From Crocinitomicaceae bacterium (GTDB lineage: Bacteria; Bacteroidota; Bacteroidia; Flavobacteriales_D; Crocinitomicaceae), in NCBI GenBank assembly GCA_027084145.1, contig JALWLM010000182.1, positions 1 to 5,662 on the forward strand: 5,662 nt of DNA. The letters run 5' to 3'. This document shows positions 1-5,662 of this stretch, piece by piece (position 1 is the first letter of the stretch; every line of letters starts with the position of its first letter). The translations under genes were made by a program, and so were the position numbers. Under the pieces are notes generated by a model that saw nothing but the letters and a program-made list of their open reading frames with translations, was not told where the DNA came from and ran no database searches.

Positions 1-578
1 GGTAGATACCAGTGTGTGGTTTCTTTTAATATAGGAGTGTCTCCGCTTAATGTGGATTTAGGGTTGATTAAATCCAATGGACTTAAATCGGAGCCACAAC
101 TTTCACATTGATCACCGTAAGCATTTTCACTTTTACATTTAGGGCAGGTTCCCGTAATATATCTGTCTGCTAAAAACTGCTGAAATTTTTCGTCGTAATA
201 TTGTTCCGTCGTTTTTTTTATAAAAGCACCTTTTTCGTCTAATTTTTTAAAGAAATTTTGTGCTGTTTCATGATGAATAGGTGCTGTAGTCCTGTGAAAG
301 ATATCAAAATCAATATCAAAATCTTGAAAGGCATTATGAATCATTGAATGATACTTGTCTACAATTTCTTTTGGTGAAACCCCTTCTTTTTTAGCTCTTA
401 ACGTAATTGCTGCACCATGTTCATCACTCCCGCAAATAAAAGCAACATCATGATGATTCATTTTTAAAAAGCGGACGAAAATATCAGCAGGCAGATAAAC
501 ACCCGCGACATGTCCTAAATGAAGAGGTCCATTAGCATAAGGTAATGCTGCAGTAACTGTATATTTTGATTTCATCAT
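1..578 (-). CDS. metG: Methionyl-tRNA synthetase, N-terminal part (partial)
   Basis: Cytoplasmic class I aminoacyl-tRNA synthetase that charges tRNA-Met with methionine using ATP. The window holds the first 192 codons; the rest runs off the left edge. The start of the Rossmann catalytic core is visible: the HIGH-type signature HLGH at residues 20-23 after an LPYANGP segment, then FICGSDEHG near residues 48-55. An inserted zinc knuckle follows with CxxC pairs at Cys145/Cys148 and Cys158/Cys161. The KMSKS loop and the anticodon-binding domain would lie outside the window. Two consecutive ATG codons open the gene (578-576 and 575-573); I used the first, and the choice changes only one residue. 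The gene starts 21 bp after the saccharopine dehydrogenase stop, behind an A-rich leader without a Shine-Dalgarno sequence, so it is probably co-transcribed with that gene. No frameshift or internal stop was seen. The identification is secure. Confidence 0.97.
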   Translation of the reverse strand, partial: MMKSKYTVTAALPYANGPLHLGHVAGVYLPADIFVRFLKMNHHDVAFICGSDEHGAAITLRAKKEGVSPKEIVDKYHSMIHNAFQDFDIDFDIFHRTTAPIHHETAQNFFKKLDEKGAFIKKTTEQYYDEKFQQFLADRYITGTCPKCKSENAYGDQCESCGSDLSPLDLINPKSTLSGDTPILKETTHWYL

Positions 579-599
579 TGCTTTTATTTTATCAGTGAG

Positions 600-1958
600 C
601 TATATAGCCGGCATATCACAAGCTAGTTCTTTTTCATTTTCCTCAAAAGTAATATTAAATTCTTCAAGTTCCTTTAATATAGGAAGGTATGCTTCCGGGA
701 ATACAGGAAGAAGAACGCCTGTTTTTGTTAACTGTTTTGTTAAAATTAGTTTGGCACAAATAGCAACGGGATAGCCCACGGTATTAGACATGGCTGTATA
801 AACTTCATCCTCTCCAATGCTTACCATGTGAGAGGTTAATTGAAGTAACTTCCCTTTGTATTGATATTCAAACTCATGTACCATGACAAGCATATCTTTG
901 TCTCCCTCATCCAAAGACAATTTGTTTTCTAGTATTTTCTGAAGTACCACTGCAGGGGAGGCTTTATCAAAAGAGAACTTAGGTTCGGTTTCAAATAAGC
1001 CGAGCCATTCAAATTTATCAAATAAATGCATGCGGTCTTCTCTTAAGAATTCTTTAAACTTTGTTTCTACATTTTTAATCGGATGATAAGGTAAAAAAGC
1101 ATTTAAAAAAGCTCTCGGGGATAAGTCTTTAGTATAAAGCATTTCATAACTGTCGTCGGTCATTCCTAATTCAACAAAGACATCCCAAGCTTGACAAAAC
1201 CCAGGACGTCTTAAAGTTCCTCTAAACATTGTTGGGATATCGTCTAATTGATAAAGCGACCGATAAGAAAGAGAATCCCGATTAGCATAACCGACAAAAT
1301 CTCCAAATTGATCAATCTTTAAGCGGTGTAATCGGCTAAACAATCTATTGTAAGGGATATATTTATATTCTCCTTTTTCAATAAAAGCTGCGGCACCTCC
1401 TTGTCCTGCTAATACAACATTTCTGGGATTCCAAGTAAATTTATAGTTCCATGGATTATTGTCCGATTCCGGAGCCACTAACCCTCCACAAAAAGATTTA
1501 AAGGCTGTCAATTCTCCTCCTTTTGCTTTGATTTCATCAATAACTTTTAGAGCACTCATGTGGTCTATTCCCGGGTCCACACCGATTTCATTCATAAAGA
1601 TTAACCCTTCTTTTTTGACTTCTTCATCAAGTGCTTTCATTTCTTTAGAAATATAAGAAGGAGTAATAAGATGGGTTTTATATTTTAGGCAGTCTTTTGC
1701 AATTTCGACATGAAACCGAGCAGGAAGCATAGAAATTACCAAGTCTGCTTTTTGGATTTCAGGAGCCCGTTCTTCTTCATTAAGTGCATTAAAAGAAAGT
1801 GCAATACCGTTGGGGTGATTTCCCAGTTTTTGCTTGACAAGTTCCGGATCTTTATCAACAACGGCGATTTTCCAACTATATTTATCAGAGTTATTTAATA
1901 AATAACGAATCAGAGATGAAGAAGATAGACCTGCTCCGATAATAAGAATATTTTGCAT
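600..1958 (-). CDS. Saccharopine dehydrogenase (L-glutamate-forming), Lys9/SDH type
   Basis: A 452-residue cytoplasmic oxidoreductase, close to the length of yeast Lys9. The family interconverts saccharopine with glutamate plus 2-aminoadipate semialdehyde. An N-terminal Rossmann fold opens with GAGLSSSS at residues 8-15; the third glycine of the usual GxGxxG is replaced by Ser. The second beta strand ends in VVDKD (residues 33-37), where acidic Asp35 favours NAD+ over NADP+. Family motifs follow: GVDPGIDHMSA (126-136), FCGGLVAPESDNNPW (156-170), YANRDSLSYRSLY (224-236) and RGTLRRPGFC (246-255), then a C-terminal alpha/beta region ending with SNTVGYPVA (391-399). NAD+ use would fit lysine breakdown rather than fungal-type lysine synthesis, but that is inference; no lysine-ketoglutarate reductase gene is visible here. 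The gene has its own -7 promoter box upstream and metG follows 21 bp downstream. The start is the only ATG before the glycine-rich loop. Confidence 0.92.
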   Translation of the reverse strand: MQNILIIGAGLSSSSLIRYLLNNSDKYSWKIAVVDKDPELVKQKLGNHPNGIALSFNALNEEERAPEIQKADLVISMLPARFHVEIAKDCLKYKTHLITPSYISKEMKALDEEVKKEGLIFMNEIGVDPGIDHMSALKVIDEIKAKGGELTAFKSFCGGLVAPESDNNPWNYKFTWNPRNVVLAGQGGAAAFIEKGEYKYIPYNRLFSRLHRLKIDQFGDFVGYANRDSLSYRSLYQLDDIPTMFRGTLRRPGFCQAWDVFVELGMTDDSYEMLYTKDLSPRAFLNAFLPYHPIKNVETKFKEFLREDRMHLFDKFEWLGLFETEPKFSFDKASPAVVLQKILENKLSLDEGDKDMLVMVHEFEYQYKGKLLQLTSHMVSIGEDEVYTAMSNTVGYPVAICAKLILTKQLTKTGVLLPVFPEAYLPILKELEEFNITFEENEKELACDMPAI

Positions 1959-2026
1959 GATTTATTTTTTTACCAAAGGTAATGATTGCTTCATGATTTA
2001 ATGAATAAAAAAAAGCAAAAAATCAA
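1959..2026 (-). promoter_or_regulatory. Promoter of the saccharopine dehydrogenase-metG unit (TAnnTTTG box)
   Basis: This 68-bp gap separates lepA from the saccharopine dehydrogenase gene. On the minus strand TACCTTTG lies at 1981-1974, an exact match to the Bacteroidota -7 consensus TAnnTTTG, 15 bp before the ATG at 1958. No TTG is found at the expected -33 distance; the nearest TTTG (2019-2016) is too far upstream. The box sits inside a perfect dyad, TTACC-TTT-GGTAA (1982-1970). The upstream part is T-rich on the minus strand (2026-2005), with only a weak 5-bp stem (TTCAT/ATGAA) and no trailing T run, so I do not call a lepA terminator. The leader before the ATG is A-rich (GGTAAAAAAATAAATC) with no Shine-Dalgarno sequence. 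Confidence 0.6.
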
Positions 2027-3823
2027 TTAATCGTTCAGTTTTAGAACCGCAAGAAAGGCTTCTTGAGGAATTTCTACTTTTCCGACTTGTCTCATTCGTT
2101 TTTTTCCGGCCTTTTGCTTTTCCAATAATTTACGTTTCCGGGTGATATCTCCTCCATAACATTTTGCAGTTACATCTTTTCGAAGCGCTTTAATCGTCTC
2201 TCTGGCAATGATTTTTGCTCCAATAGCTGCTTGAATAGGAATTTCAAACTGTTGTCTTGGAATAAGTTCTTTAAGTTTCAAACATATTTTTTTCCCAAGT
2301 TCATAAGCATTACTTCTATGAACAAGAGCTGATAGTGCATCCACCATTTCTCCATTCAGTAAGATATCCATTCGGATTAAGTCTGAAGTTTTGTATCCTA
2401 TCGGATGATAATCAAATGAAGCATATCCTCTGGATACCGTTTTTAATCGATCATAAAAATCAAATACGATTTCACCCATTGGCATTTCAAAAGAAAGCTC
2501 TACTCTGTCTTGAGTCAAATAAATTTGATTGGTTAAGTTTCCTCTTTTTTCAATGCAAAGTGTCATAATTTGCCCTACGTATTCTGATTTTGTGATGACT
2601 TGTGCCTTGATGTAAGGTTCTTCGATACGGTCAATTCCTGCGGGGTCGGGAAGTTCGGAAGGGTTGTTAACGATAATTTCTTCATCCGGGTTTCTTTTAA
2701 GGTATGCTTTATAAGAAACGTTAGGAACCGTAGTGATAACCGTCATTCCAAACTCTCTTTCCAATCGTTCTTGAATGATTTCCATATGCAACATTCCCAA
2801 GAAACCACAACGGAAACCGAATCCGAGTGCCGCAGATGATTCCGGTTCGAAAACCAAGGAAGAATCATTAAGTTGCAATTTTTCCATCGAATAACGAAGT
2901 TCTTCGTAATCTTCCGTATCCACCGGATATATTCCTGCAAAGACCATTGGTTTTACATCTTCAAACCCTTTAATTGCTTCTTGAGTGGGGTTTTCTACCG
3001 AGGTAATCGTATCACCGACTTTGACTTCAGATGCTTTTTTTATTCCCGACACAAGATACCCTACGTCTCCCGCTTTGACTTCTTTTTTGGGGATTAAATC
3101 CATTTTTAAGACGCCAATGTCTTCTGCATTATACGCTTTCCCTGTGTTTAGGAATTTAATTTTTTCTCCTTTTTTGATTGTTCCGTTAAAAACTCGATAA
3201 TAAGCAATAATACCTCTATAAGAATTAAATACCGAATCGAAAATCATTGCTTGTAAAGGAGCATTTTCATCTCCTGATGGAGCAGGGATTCTTTCAATGA
3301 TGGCTTTAAGTATTTTATCTACTCCCATCCCTGTTTTCCCTGATGCGGGAATAATTTCATCACGATCACAACCGATTAATTCTACAATTTGATCACTCAC
3401 AGCTTCCGGTTCTGCCCCGGGCAGGTCCATCTTGTTCAAGATAGGAATGATTTCCAAATCGTGTTCCAATGCAAGATACAGGTTGGAAATGGTTTGTGCT
3501 TCAATTCCTTGAGAGGCATCTACAATCAACAAAGCGCCTTCACATGCAGCGATAGAGCGTGAAACCTCATAGGAGAAATCTACGTGTCCCGGAGTGTCAA
3601 TCAAATTTAGAACATATTGCTCACCATTGTGTTCATATTCCATTTGAATTGCATGGCTTTTGATAGTGATACCCCGTTCTCTTTCTAAGTCCATATCATC
3701 TAATGCCTGATCTTTCATTTCCCTGTCAGAAATCGTTCCAGTCATTTGTAATAAACGATCTGCTAGTGTACTTTTTCCGTGGTCGATATGTGCAATAATG
3801 CAAAAGTTTCTAATATTTTTCAT
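2027..3823 (-). CDS. lepA: Translation GTPase LepA (elongation factor 4)
   Basis: Ribosome-associated GTPase, implicated in back-translocation and in initiation or 30S biogenesis; it cycles between cytoplasm and membrane. With the start used here the protein has 598 residues, almost exactly the E. coli length (599). GTPase motifs in order: AHIDHGKST P-loop (11-19), RERGITIKS switch I (48-56), DTPGH (76-80, with the catalytic-type His80), NKMD (130-133) and the SGKTG loop after it. Domain II, the domain III/V region with GFRCGFLGMLHMEI, and the LepA-specific C-terminal domain ending KRMRQVGKVEIPQEAFLAVL all follow. The frame stays open upstream to a GTG at 3856, but that start would add 11 non-family residues and overlap the preceding gene. 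The ATG at 3823 gives the classic MKNIRNFCIIAHIDHGKS start 10 bp after that gene's stop. Third gene of the inferred rluB unit; complete, with no missing key residue. Confidence 0.98.
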   Translation of the reverse strand: MKNIRNFCIIAHIDHGKSTLADRLLQMTGTISDREMKDQALDDMDLERERGITIKSHAIQMEYEHNGEQYVLNLIDTPGHVDFSYEVSRSIAACEGALLIVDASQGIEAQTISNLYLALEHDLEIIPILNKMDLPGAEPEAVSDQIVELIGCDRDEIIPASGKTGMGVDKILKAIIERIPAPSGDENAPLQAMIFDSVFNSYRGIIAYYRVFNGTIKKGEKIKFLNTGKAYNAEDIGVLKMDLIPKKEVKAGDVGYLVSGIKKASEVKVGDTITSVENPTQEAIKGFEDVKPMVFAGIYPVDTEDYEELRYSMEKLQLNDSSLVFEPESSAALGFGFRCGFLGMLHMEIIQERLEREFGMTVITTVPNVSYKAYLKRNPDEEIIVNNPSELPDPAGIDRIEEPYIKAQVITKSEYVGQIMTLCIEKRGNLTNQIYLTQDRVELSFEMPMGEIVFDFYDRLKTVSRGYASFDYHPIGYKTSDLIRMDILLNGEMVDALSALVHRSNAYELGKKICLKLKELIPRQQFEIPIQAAIGAKIIARETIKALRKDVTAKCYGGDITRKRKLLEKQKAGKKRMRQVGKVEIPQEAFLAVLKLND

Positions 3824-3833
3824 TGTGTTTTTA

Positions 3834-4676
3834 TTACCAAGTTGGACAACTGTCACATTTCTTTTTAGGCCTTAAGTATAATAATATTCCTAATTTATTT
3901 TCAAAAGAAAAATAACCATAAAATTGTTTTGCTCCGGTGTTCAATTCAAAAGGTCTTGTTTTTACATTAAATTGATGATGAAGTCCTCCTCGCGCACAAG
4001 TCGAGATAAAAAAGCGTTGAAAAAACTCAAATCTAAGTCCCGCATTGATAGAGAATCCATAGCCAGAAAAAGACGAAGTGTTAAGACTCTTTTTTTGAGC
4101 GAAAGTAAAGGTGTTATTCGAAATAAGTCCTTCTATCGTAATCCCGAGCATTGACGAAATCATTAGCCATCTTCTTCTCCCGAAATAAAGTCGGTTATCT
4201 ATTCTTGTTAAAGATAAACGGGCTGAGTTTAGGACATTGTTTTCATAGTGAAAAGAATCTCGGTGAGTTGTAACGGGCAGTCCTGTGTGTTCTCCTTTCC
4301 ATGTTGAATTCATCTGAGGATCAATTGTTCCGCTTAAATGGACTCTATTTTCATCCGCAATGATATATCTCATTCTTGCTAAAGAAAGAGAGAGCTCCCA
4401 GTTGTGTTTTATAAAATATCCTACTTGAATATTAAACTGTTCGGGGAAAATAACTTGTCGATAGGAAGTTGTAAATGGTTCAGGATGATCATAAGCTTCT
4501 ACTTTGAATAGTGTAAAATCATATCCAGCGCCTTTAAAATGAATATTGCTTTTTGTAAAGAAAGAGCGATTGTATCCCCAAGATAAAGAAATAGTACCTT
4601 TATCATCAGACTCCATTTTTTGAGAGAAAGAAAAAAGAGATGAGAAAAATAAACCAATAATTAAAAACTGTTTCAT
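3834..4676 (-). CDS. Uncharacterised secreted predicted outer-membrane beta-barrel protein
   Basis: Not recognised as a named family. The 280-residue product starts with a clear Sec signal peptide: MK, a hydrophobic stretch LIIGLFFSSLFSF (5-17), and a likely cleavage near SFSQ (16-19). The rest has no transmembrane helix. It contains alternating polar/hydrophobic, aromatic-rich segments typical of beta strands (about 28-37, 80-90, 93-104, 152-160, 205-216, 220-227, 252-268), consistent with a small barrel in the outer membrane. Segments such as WGYNRSFF (33-40) and NIHFKGAGYDFTLF (44-57) resemble what I remember from conserved hypothetical Bacteroidota outer-membrane proteins. After the last predicted strand comes a short tail, RPKKKCDSCPTW, with Cys274-x-x-Cys277. 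The ATG overlaps the upstream rluB stop by one base (TAATG), and lepA starts 10 bp after its stop, so it is probably translated as part of that unit. Substrate or partner is unknown. Confidence 0.8.
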   Translation of the reverse strand: MKQFLIIGLFFSSLFSFSQKMESDDKGTISLSWGYNRSFFTKSNIHFKGAGYDFTLFKVEAYDHPEPFTTSYRQVIFPEQFNIQVGYFIKHNWELSLSLARMRYIIADENRVHLSGTIDPQMNSTWKGEHTGLPVTTHRDSFHYENNVLNSARLSLTRIDNRLYFGRRRWLMISSMLGITIEGLISNNTFTFAQKKSLNTSSFSGYGFSINAGLRFEFFQRFFISTCARGGLHHQFNVKTRPFELNTGAKQFYGYFSFENKLGILLYLRPKKKCDSCPTW

Positions 4677-5539
4677 TATTTCATTTTTAAGAATGCGACT
4701 TCTTTTTCTGTTAATTTTCTATAAGTTCCTCTCGGTAAATCTTTTTTTGTTAATCCGGCAAACATCACTCTGTCAAGTTTAACCACTTTGTAACCTAATG
4801 CCTCAAAAGATCGTCGGACAATCCTGTTTTTGCCTGAATGCAATTCAACTCCTACTTCTCTTTGGTTTCCTTTTTCAATAAATTCTGCAGCGTCGAACTT
4901 TGTTGTTCCATCTTCAAGTAAAATACCGTCAAGTAGTTTTTGCAAATCTTCTTGCTTTACTTTTTTATCCAGAGTGACATGATAGATTTTTTGAGCTTTA
5001 TGTTTCGGGTGAGTTAGCTTTTTAGCTAAGTCACCATCATTTGTAAAGAGTAAAAGTCCGGTTGTATCTTTATCTAATCTTCCAACAGGATAGATTCGTT
5101 CTTTACAGGCTTTCTTGACTAAAGACATCACTGTCTTGCGTCCCATAGGATCAAACATTGTAGTAATAAATCCTTTAGGCTTGTTCAACAAAACATATTG
5201 TTTGGTCTCAGAACGAATGGTTTCGCCCCCATATTTAACGATATCTCCCGGCTTTACTTTATATCCCATTTCGGTAATGATTTTTCCATTTACCGATACA
5301 ACACCTGTTTTGATTAATACATCGGCTTCTCTTCGAGAACAGATTCCCGCATTAGAGAGGTATTTATTTAACCGAACCTCTTCACTAAATGACGGGAGCG
5401 GGTCGCCTTTTTTTACACGGGATTTAAAATCAATATATTTTCCTCTTTTCTTCTGAATGGATTTTTTGTCTTGCCTTTTTTCGGAGTGTTCGCTTTTTCC
5501 TCTCCTCTTTTTTTCTTTTCTTGTGTTCATCACGAGCAT
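4676..5539 (-). CDS. rluB: rRNA pseudouridine synthase, RluB/RsuA family
   Basis: Cytoplasmic enzyme that isomerises a specific uridine in rRNA to pseudouridine; family members target 23S (RluB, RluE, RluF) or 16S (RsuA) rRNA. The 287-residue protein has a strongly basic, low-complexity tail (residues 5-45, rich in Lys and Arg), an S4 RNA-binding domain (about 55-102, VRLNKYLSNAGICSRREAD), and the synthase domain. The synthase domain has YPVGRLDKDTTGLLLFTNDG (150-169), with Asp156 as the catalytic aspartate, and the conserved C-terminal HSGKNRIVRRSFEALG block (234-249). RluB is the likeliest specificity because this architecture is usually annotated so in Bacteroidota, but sequence alone does not exclude RsuA. 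Two starts are possible: ATG 5539 (used) and ATG 5530, three codons later. The second would give a longer leader after the -7 box at 5556-5549. The stop overlaps the next start as TAATG, implying translational coupling. Confidence 0.93.
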   Translation of the reverse strand: MLVMNTRKEKKRRGKSEHSEKRQDKKSIQKKRGKYIDFKSRVKKGDPLPSFSEEVRLNKYLSNAGICSRREADVLIKTGVVSVNGKIITEMGYKVKPGDIVKYGGETIRSETKQYVLLNKPKGFITTMFDPMGRKTVMSLVKKACKERIYPVGRLDKDTTGLLLFTNDGDLAKKLTHPKHKAQKIYHVTLDKKVKQEDLQKLLDGILLEDGTTKFDAAEFIEKGNQREVGVELHSGKNRIVRRSFEALGYKVVKLDRVMFAGLTKKDLPRGTYRKLTEKEVAFLKMK

Positions 5540-5579
5540 AATTTTTCACAAAGATACGAAAAGGAAGCGGACTAAAAGA
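5540..5579 (-). promoter_or_regulatory. Promoter of the rluB unit (TAnnTTTG box)
   Basis: In the 40-bp gap between the yraN-like stop and rluB, the minus strand reads TATCTTTG at 5556-5549, an exact match to the Bacteroidota -7 consensus TAnnTTTG. A degenerate -33-like TTTTAG lies at 5577-5572, about 15 bp upstream, which is shorter than the usual spacing and lacks TTG. Transcription would begin near 5545, leaving only a few leader bases before the ATG at 5539 and about 15 before the ATG at 5530. The leader is A-rich (GTGAAAAATT) with no Shine-Dalgarno sequence. Confidence 0.55.
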
Positions 5580-5662
5580 TTAAGGGGTAAAAGCATTTTC
5601 AATATGTTCTAAATAAAGTTCTTTTTTATTTTTTATAATAGCGATAATATCCAGTCTAACTT
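5580..5662 (-). CDS. yraN: YraN/UPF0102 family protein, C-terminal end (partial)
   Basis: Only the last 26 codons and the TAA stop (5582-5580) are inside the window. The minus-strand frame reads VRLDIIAIIKNKKELYLEHI followed by ENAFTP. This matches the end of YraN/UPF0102 proteins, where an R-[FL]-D-[IV]-[IV] strand is followed by an EHI-[ED]-[ND]-AF tail. The family has a restriction-endonuclease-like (Holliday-junction-resolvase-like) fold, and its cellular role is poorly defined. The other two minus-strand frames hit stops quickly. It ends 40 bp before rluB, which has its own -7 box, so co-transcription with rluB is possible but not required. The short length limits confidence. Confidence 0.7.
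   Translation of the reverse strand, partial: VRLDIIAIIKNKKELYLEHIENAFTP

Noticed and set aside
599..608. 10-bp palindrome GCTATATAGC at the saccharopine dehydrogenase stop
   Set aside because: It is short and AT-rich with no T run after it, and metG follows in 21 bp, so it does not work as a terminator; probably chance.
644..651. TACTTTTG on the minus strand, a possible metG promoter -7 box
   Set aside because: It lies inside the saccharopine dehydrogenase coding sequence (codons for ITF), the only TTG upstream (667-665) is too close, and a six-fixed-base motif is expected several times by chance in AT-rich DNA.
1991..2006. TTCAT/ATGAA weak hairpin after lepA as a terminator
   Set aside because: The 5-bp AT-rich stem is too weak, and the T-rich run lies before it, not after it, in the direction of lepA transcription.
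2335..3200. Several plus-strand open frames of 65-79 codons opposite lepA
   Set aside because: All lie within the strongly conserved lepA coding region, are rich in Phe, Ser and Ile as expected for reverse-frame translations, and show no domain.
3924..4154. 76-codon plus-strand frame rich in Lys and Arg opposite the barrel gene
   Set aside because: It is a reverse-frame product of Phe- and Leu-rich sense codons; the minus strand carries the signal peptide and barrel pattern.
5115..5456. 113-codon open frame on the plus strand opposite rluB
   Set aside because: It lies antisense to the catalytic and S4 regions of a clearly conserved gene, resembles no family, and has no promoter box or A-rich leader of its own.

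Overview
The window reads as a compact stretch of a Bacteroidota chromosome, most likely a Flavobacteriales member (the order is an inference). The DNA is AT-rich. All genes are on the minus strand. Every visible start codon is preceded by an A-rich stretch with no Shine-Dalgarno sequence, and two of the gaps between genes carry the TAnnTTTG -7 box of Bacteroidota promoters. The proteins (LepA, MetG, RluB, a Lys9-type saccharopine dehydrogenase and a secreted predicted beta-barrel protein) also fit that phylum.

Layout in transcription order, from high to low coordinate: the last 26 codons of a YraN/UPF0102 protein (5662-5580); a 40-bp gap with a TAnnTTTG box; an RluB/RsuA-family rRNA pseudouridine synthase (5539-4676); an uncharacterised 280-residue secreted predicted beta-barrel protein (4676-3834) whose ATG overlaps the rluB stop as TAATG; lepA/EF-4 (3823-2027, start corrected to the ATG 10 bp after the previous stop); a 68-bp gap with a second TAnnTTTG box inside a small perfect dyad; a saccharopine dehydrogenase (1958-600); and, 21 bp further on, the first 192 codons of metG (578-1, cut by the window edge).

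The spacing suggests two transcription units: rluB - barrel protein - lepA, and saccharopine dehydrogenase - metG. Three of the complete or partial genes serve translation (rRNA modification, ribosome GTPase, tRNA charging). The barrel protein and the lysine-catabolism enzyme are the functional outsiders. Coding density is very high: no gene-free stretch exceeds 68 bp, and I see no RNA gene, mobile element, CRISPR array or long repeat. I found no convincing undescribed system. The most open question is the barrel protein locked between two ribosome-related genes.
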